Shown in pieces: positions 4,913-6,033 of a stretch of DNA of 6,033 nucleotides. Where the stretch lies: contig DREN01000250.1 of NCBI GenBank assembly GCA_011051075.1, forward strand, positions 1 to 6,033. The letters run 5' to 3'. The position numbers and the translations under genes were made by a program. Origin of the DNA: Deltaproteobacteria bacterium (lineage in GTDB: Bacteria; Desulfobacterota; DSM-4660; Desulfatiglandales; Desulfatiglandaceae). Positions within the stretch are counted from its first letter, which is position 1, and each line of letters starts with the position of its first letter. The notes beneath the pieces are model-generated. The model searched no databases, was not told where the DNA came from, and saw only the letters and a list, made by a program, of their open reading frames with translations.

Positions 4913-5248
4913 ATGAAGTGGCACATTAAATATTTCAGCTCAAAGCTGGAAGTGGAAATTCTGGCGCTTCCGGATGGATTGCTGGCGCGCTACTTGCGAT
5001 TAACTGATTTGATGGTTGAGTTTGGTCCAAACCTGGGTCCACCACATACGAAGTCGTTAGGAAACGGCCTTTTTGAATTACGGATAAAGAGCAAGGAAGG
5101 CATCGCACGTGTCTTGTTCTGCACAAAAACCGGCAGGAATATCATTATGTTGCATGTTTTCATAAAGAAAACCCAAAAGACGCCAAAGAAAGACTTAAAC
5201 TTCGCAAGAAACCGAATGAATGAGGTGATGCAAAATGGATCATTCTAA
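4913..5248 (+). CDS. HigB-type toxin (RelE/ParE superfamily, phage Gp49-like)
   Basis: A 111-residue toxin of the Gp49-like HigB branch of the RelE superfamily, whose members generally act as ribosome-dependent mRNA interferases. Family landmarks in order: KSLGNGLFELRI (47-58), ARVLF (65-69), IIMLHVFIKKTQKTPKKD (77-94) and FARNRM (97-102). Length is normal and the C-terminal basic motif is intact, so it looks functional. No Shine-Dalgarno sequence precedes the ATG, and the promoter places transcription start at or next to it, suggesting a leaderless or weakly translated toxin. Its last 14 bases overlap the antitoxin gene. Toxin-first order is the HigBA arrangement. Expression should be repressed by the antitoxin through the palindrome at 4888-4903. 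Confidence 0.88.
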   Translation: MKWHIKYFSSKLEVEILALPDGLLARYLRLTDLMVEFGPNLGPPHTKSLGNGLFELRIKSKEGIARVLFCTKTGRNIIMLHVFIKKTQKTPKKDLNFARNRMNEVMQNGSF

Positions 5249-5540
5249 ACTAAAGGAAAAGGCACTGGAGAGGAAGAATGTTAAGGCTGCTTACGATGCC
5301 CTTGAAACGGAGTTCGCCCTGCTTCGTGATTTGCTCAAAGCGCGCCAGAGTGCGGGCCTGACACAGGCGGAGATTGCTGAGCGCATGGGGACCAAGGCCC
5401 CTGCCGTTACAAGGCTTGAATCCTCTTTAAGCAGCGGAAGGCATTCTCCCTCTATTGCCACGTTAAAGCGGTATGCCCAAGCATTGGGGTGTCATCTGGA
5501 AATAAAGGTGGTCGCCGATAACAACCAGCGGCCCGTATAG
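5235..5540 (+). CDS. HigA-type antitoxin, XRE-family DNA-binding protein
   Basis: A 101-residue antitoxin with a helix-turn-helix of the XRE/Cro type at about 29-86. The core is LLKARQSAGLTQAEIAERMG, followed by the recognition region TKAPAVTRLESS and SPSIATLKRYAQALG. The short N-terminal helical part (1-28) is charged. It should neutralise the upstream toxin by direct binding and repress the operon at the palindromic operator. The ATG is preceded by GAGGTGAT (5222-5229) at a five-base spacing, inside the toxin gene, while the toxin has no such site. This favours more antitoxin than toxin from one transcript. The 14-base overlap indicates coupling. Confidence 0.9.
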   Translation: MDHSKLKEKALERKNVKAAYDALETEFALLRDLLKARQSAGLTQAEIAERMGTKAPAVTRLESSLSSGRHSPSIATLKRYAQALGCHLEIKVVADNNQRPV

Positions 5541-5585
5541 GCCCAGCGAAAAGCCGGCATTTTGAATGTTCCGTTTATCTCTATC

Positions 5586-5624
5586 TCAGTTGAAGCATCA
5601 GGTTTTTGTGGTTCTTTCAACTGA
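5586..5624. repeat. 9-bp inverted repeat TCAGTTGAA/TTCAACTGA
   Basis: Perfect arms at 5586-5594 and 5616-5624 around a 21-base T-rich loop, about 45 bases after the antitoxin stop. A second overlapping repeat, CTGATC (5621-5626) and GATCAG (5638-5643), shares bases with the right arm, so two alternative hairpins are possible. It may end or stabilise the toxin-antitoxin mRNA; no clean T-run follows. Confidence 0.45.
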
Positions 5625-5639
5625 TCCGATTGAGGTCGA

Positions 5640-5768
5640 TCAGGGAAAAGGGGGGTTCGAGGGTGGCCTGGCTCCGTTTTGGCGGAGATCGTCACACAGC
5701 CCGGCCGGATGGATCAGACCGCAATCATTCAGCCAGGCCAGGGCGTTTTCAAATTTCCTGGCGCGAGC
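5640..5768 (-). pseudogene. Possible remnant of an AAA ATPase (DUF4143-type) gene
   Basis: In one minus-strand frame, bases 5768 to 5700 encode a segment containing RKFENALAWLNDCGLIHP. This resembles the region in DUF4143-type ATPases where the wording is like ARxFExALxWLxDAGLIHKV. Downstream the frame turns into low-information sequence and stops at 5640-5642. Upstream it stays open without a start codon through the tandem repeat. If real, this is only a small fragment of a protein normally around 400 residues. The resemblance is from memory and covers about 20 residues, so chance is possible. Confidence 0.27.
5664..5740. repeat. 10-bp inverted repeat TGGCCTGGCT/AGCCAGGCCA
   Basis: Perfect 10-bp arms at 5664-5673 and 5731-5740 with a 57-base interior, which contains a smaller CTCCG/CGGAG hairpin (5672-5687). 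It could be a structured RNA element in the leftward transcript, or the ends of a small mobile remnant. Confidence 0.42.
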
Positions 5769-5778
5769 CCCCTGTCTG

Positions 5779-5822
5779 GGTGATAAGGTGAGGTGAGGTG
5801 ATAAGACATTGGGTGATAAGAC
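5779..5822. repeat. Short tandem repeat cluster (GGTGATAAG x3, GGTGA x3)
   Basis: GGTGATAAG occurs at 5779-5787, 5797-5805 and 5812-5820, the last two extended to GGTGATAAGAC. Three back-to-back GGTGA units (5787-5801) join the first two. Spacing is 18 and 15 bases. All copies point the same way. Confidence 0.6.
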
Positions 5823-5842
5823 TTTGCTTTTTTTAAGTAGCG

Positions 5843-5871
5843 AGTATAGGAAAAATCATCTTGTGCGTCAA
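5843..5871 (-). promoter_or_regulatory. Leftward sigma70-type promoter
   Basis: Read on the minus strand: TTGACG (5871-5866), exactly 17 bases, TATACT (5848-5843). Each hexamer matches consensus at five of six positions. The expected start is near 5836, sending a transcript leftward through the tandem repeats and inverted repeats towards the end of the antitoxin gene. No good start codon with ribosome binding site lies behind it, so a non-coding RNA or a decayed gene is likely. Confidence 0.55.
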
Positions 5872-6033
5872 GAGAAAAGCAACCACAACATGTTTGGTAT
5901 TGGTGTTGAGTGAAGCAAGTGGTGGCTGGAGATGCCTGGCAAAGGGATTGGTTGAGGATTAGGATCCTTCAAGCGGTGGAGTAACAGGGAGTTTCAGGGC
6001 TTATCCGGACATAGCCGTGCCTCAAATTCGCAG

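Larger units (their letters stand above)
5541..6033. other. Repeat-rich right end without a convincing intact gene
   Basis: No plus-strand frame here has a ribosome binding site plus recognisable content. The stretch holds several inverted repeats, a short tandem repeat, a minus-strand promoter and a possible minus-strand gene remnant, each listed separately. From about 5875 to 6033 nothing recognisable was seen on either strand. Confidence 0.5.

Noticed and set aside
5492..5695. Minus-strand 67-codon frame opposite the antitoxin end
   Set aside because: It has no recognisable content, and its start is a GTG inside the inverted-repeat region without a ribosome binding site.
5779..5822. CRISPR-like repeat array
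   Set aside because: Repeats are only 9-11 bases with 4-9 base gaps, and no cas gene is present.
5825..5836. T-run as a rho-independent terminator
   Set aside because: The preceding bases are direct, not inverted, repeats, so no stem forms in front of the T-run.

Overview
The window reads like a chromosomal segment of an anaerobic deltaproteobacterium (Desulfobacterota, sulfate-reducer or syntroph type). This is inferred from the gene set (acetyl-CoA synthetase, a PAS-type sigma54 activator, UspA paralogues), the style of the PAS domain with its C-x8-C-x3-C motif, and the fairly high GC of the left two thirds. No 16S or other taxonomic marker is present.

Left part (1-1865): the C-terminal end of an acetyl-CoA synthetase (acs) gene, with the family's conserved acetylatable lysine motif, is followed by a complete sigma54-dependent enhancer-binding protein (PAS, AAA+, Fis-type HTH). 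A 108-base gap with a perfect 7-bp hairpin separates them.

Middle part (1866-4461): directly after the activator gene lies a nearly textbook sigma54 control region. It has two similar 16-bp dyads (GTAGC-N6-GC) with starts 33 bp apart, an IHF-like site, and a -24/-12 promoter matching consensus at all but one defined position. It drives a 62-residue Cys-containing protein of unknown function, then a TPR protein and a UspA-family protein 3 bases behind it. A second UspA-family protein follows after a 262-base gap that holds two possible micro-ORFs. The simplest reading is that the PAS activator senses a metabolic or redox cue and switches on a stress operon (small Cys protein, TPR scaffold, two divergent Usp proteins) next to acetate activation.

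Right part (4462-6033): an AT-richer, accessory-looking stretch. After about 450 non-coding bases comes a HigB/HigA-type (RelE superfamily, Gp49-like) toxin-antitoxin pair. Its promoter (TTGACC-N17-TATATT) lies so close to the toxin ATG that the transcript may be leaderless, and a 16-bp palindrome, the likely antitoxin operator, overlaps the promoter. The last 490 bases hold no convincing intact gene. They contain several inverted repeats, a short tandem repeat cluster, a leftward sigma70-type promoter, and a short minus-strand stretch resembling a broken DUF4143-type ATPase gene.
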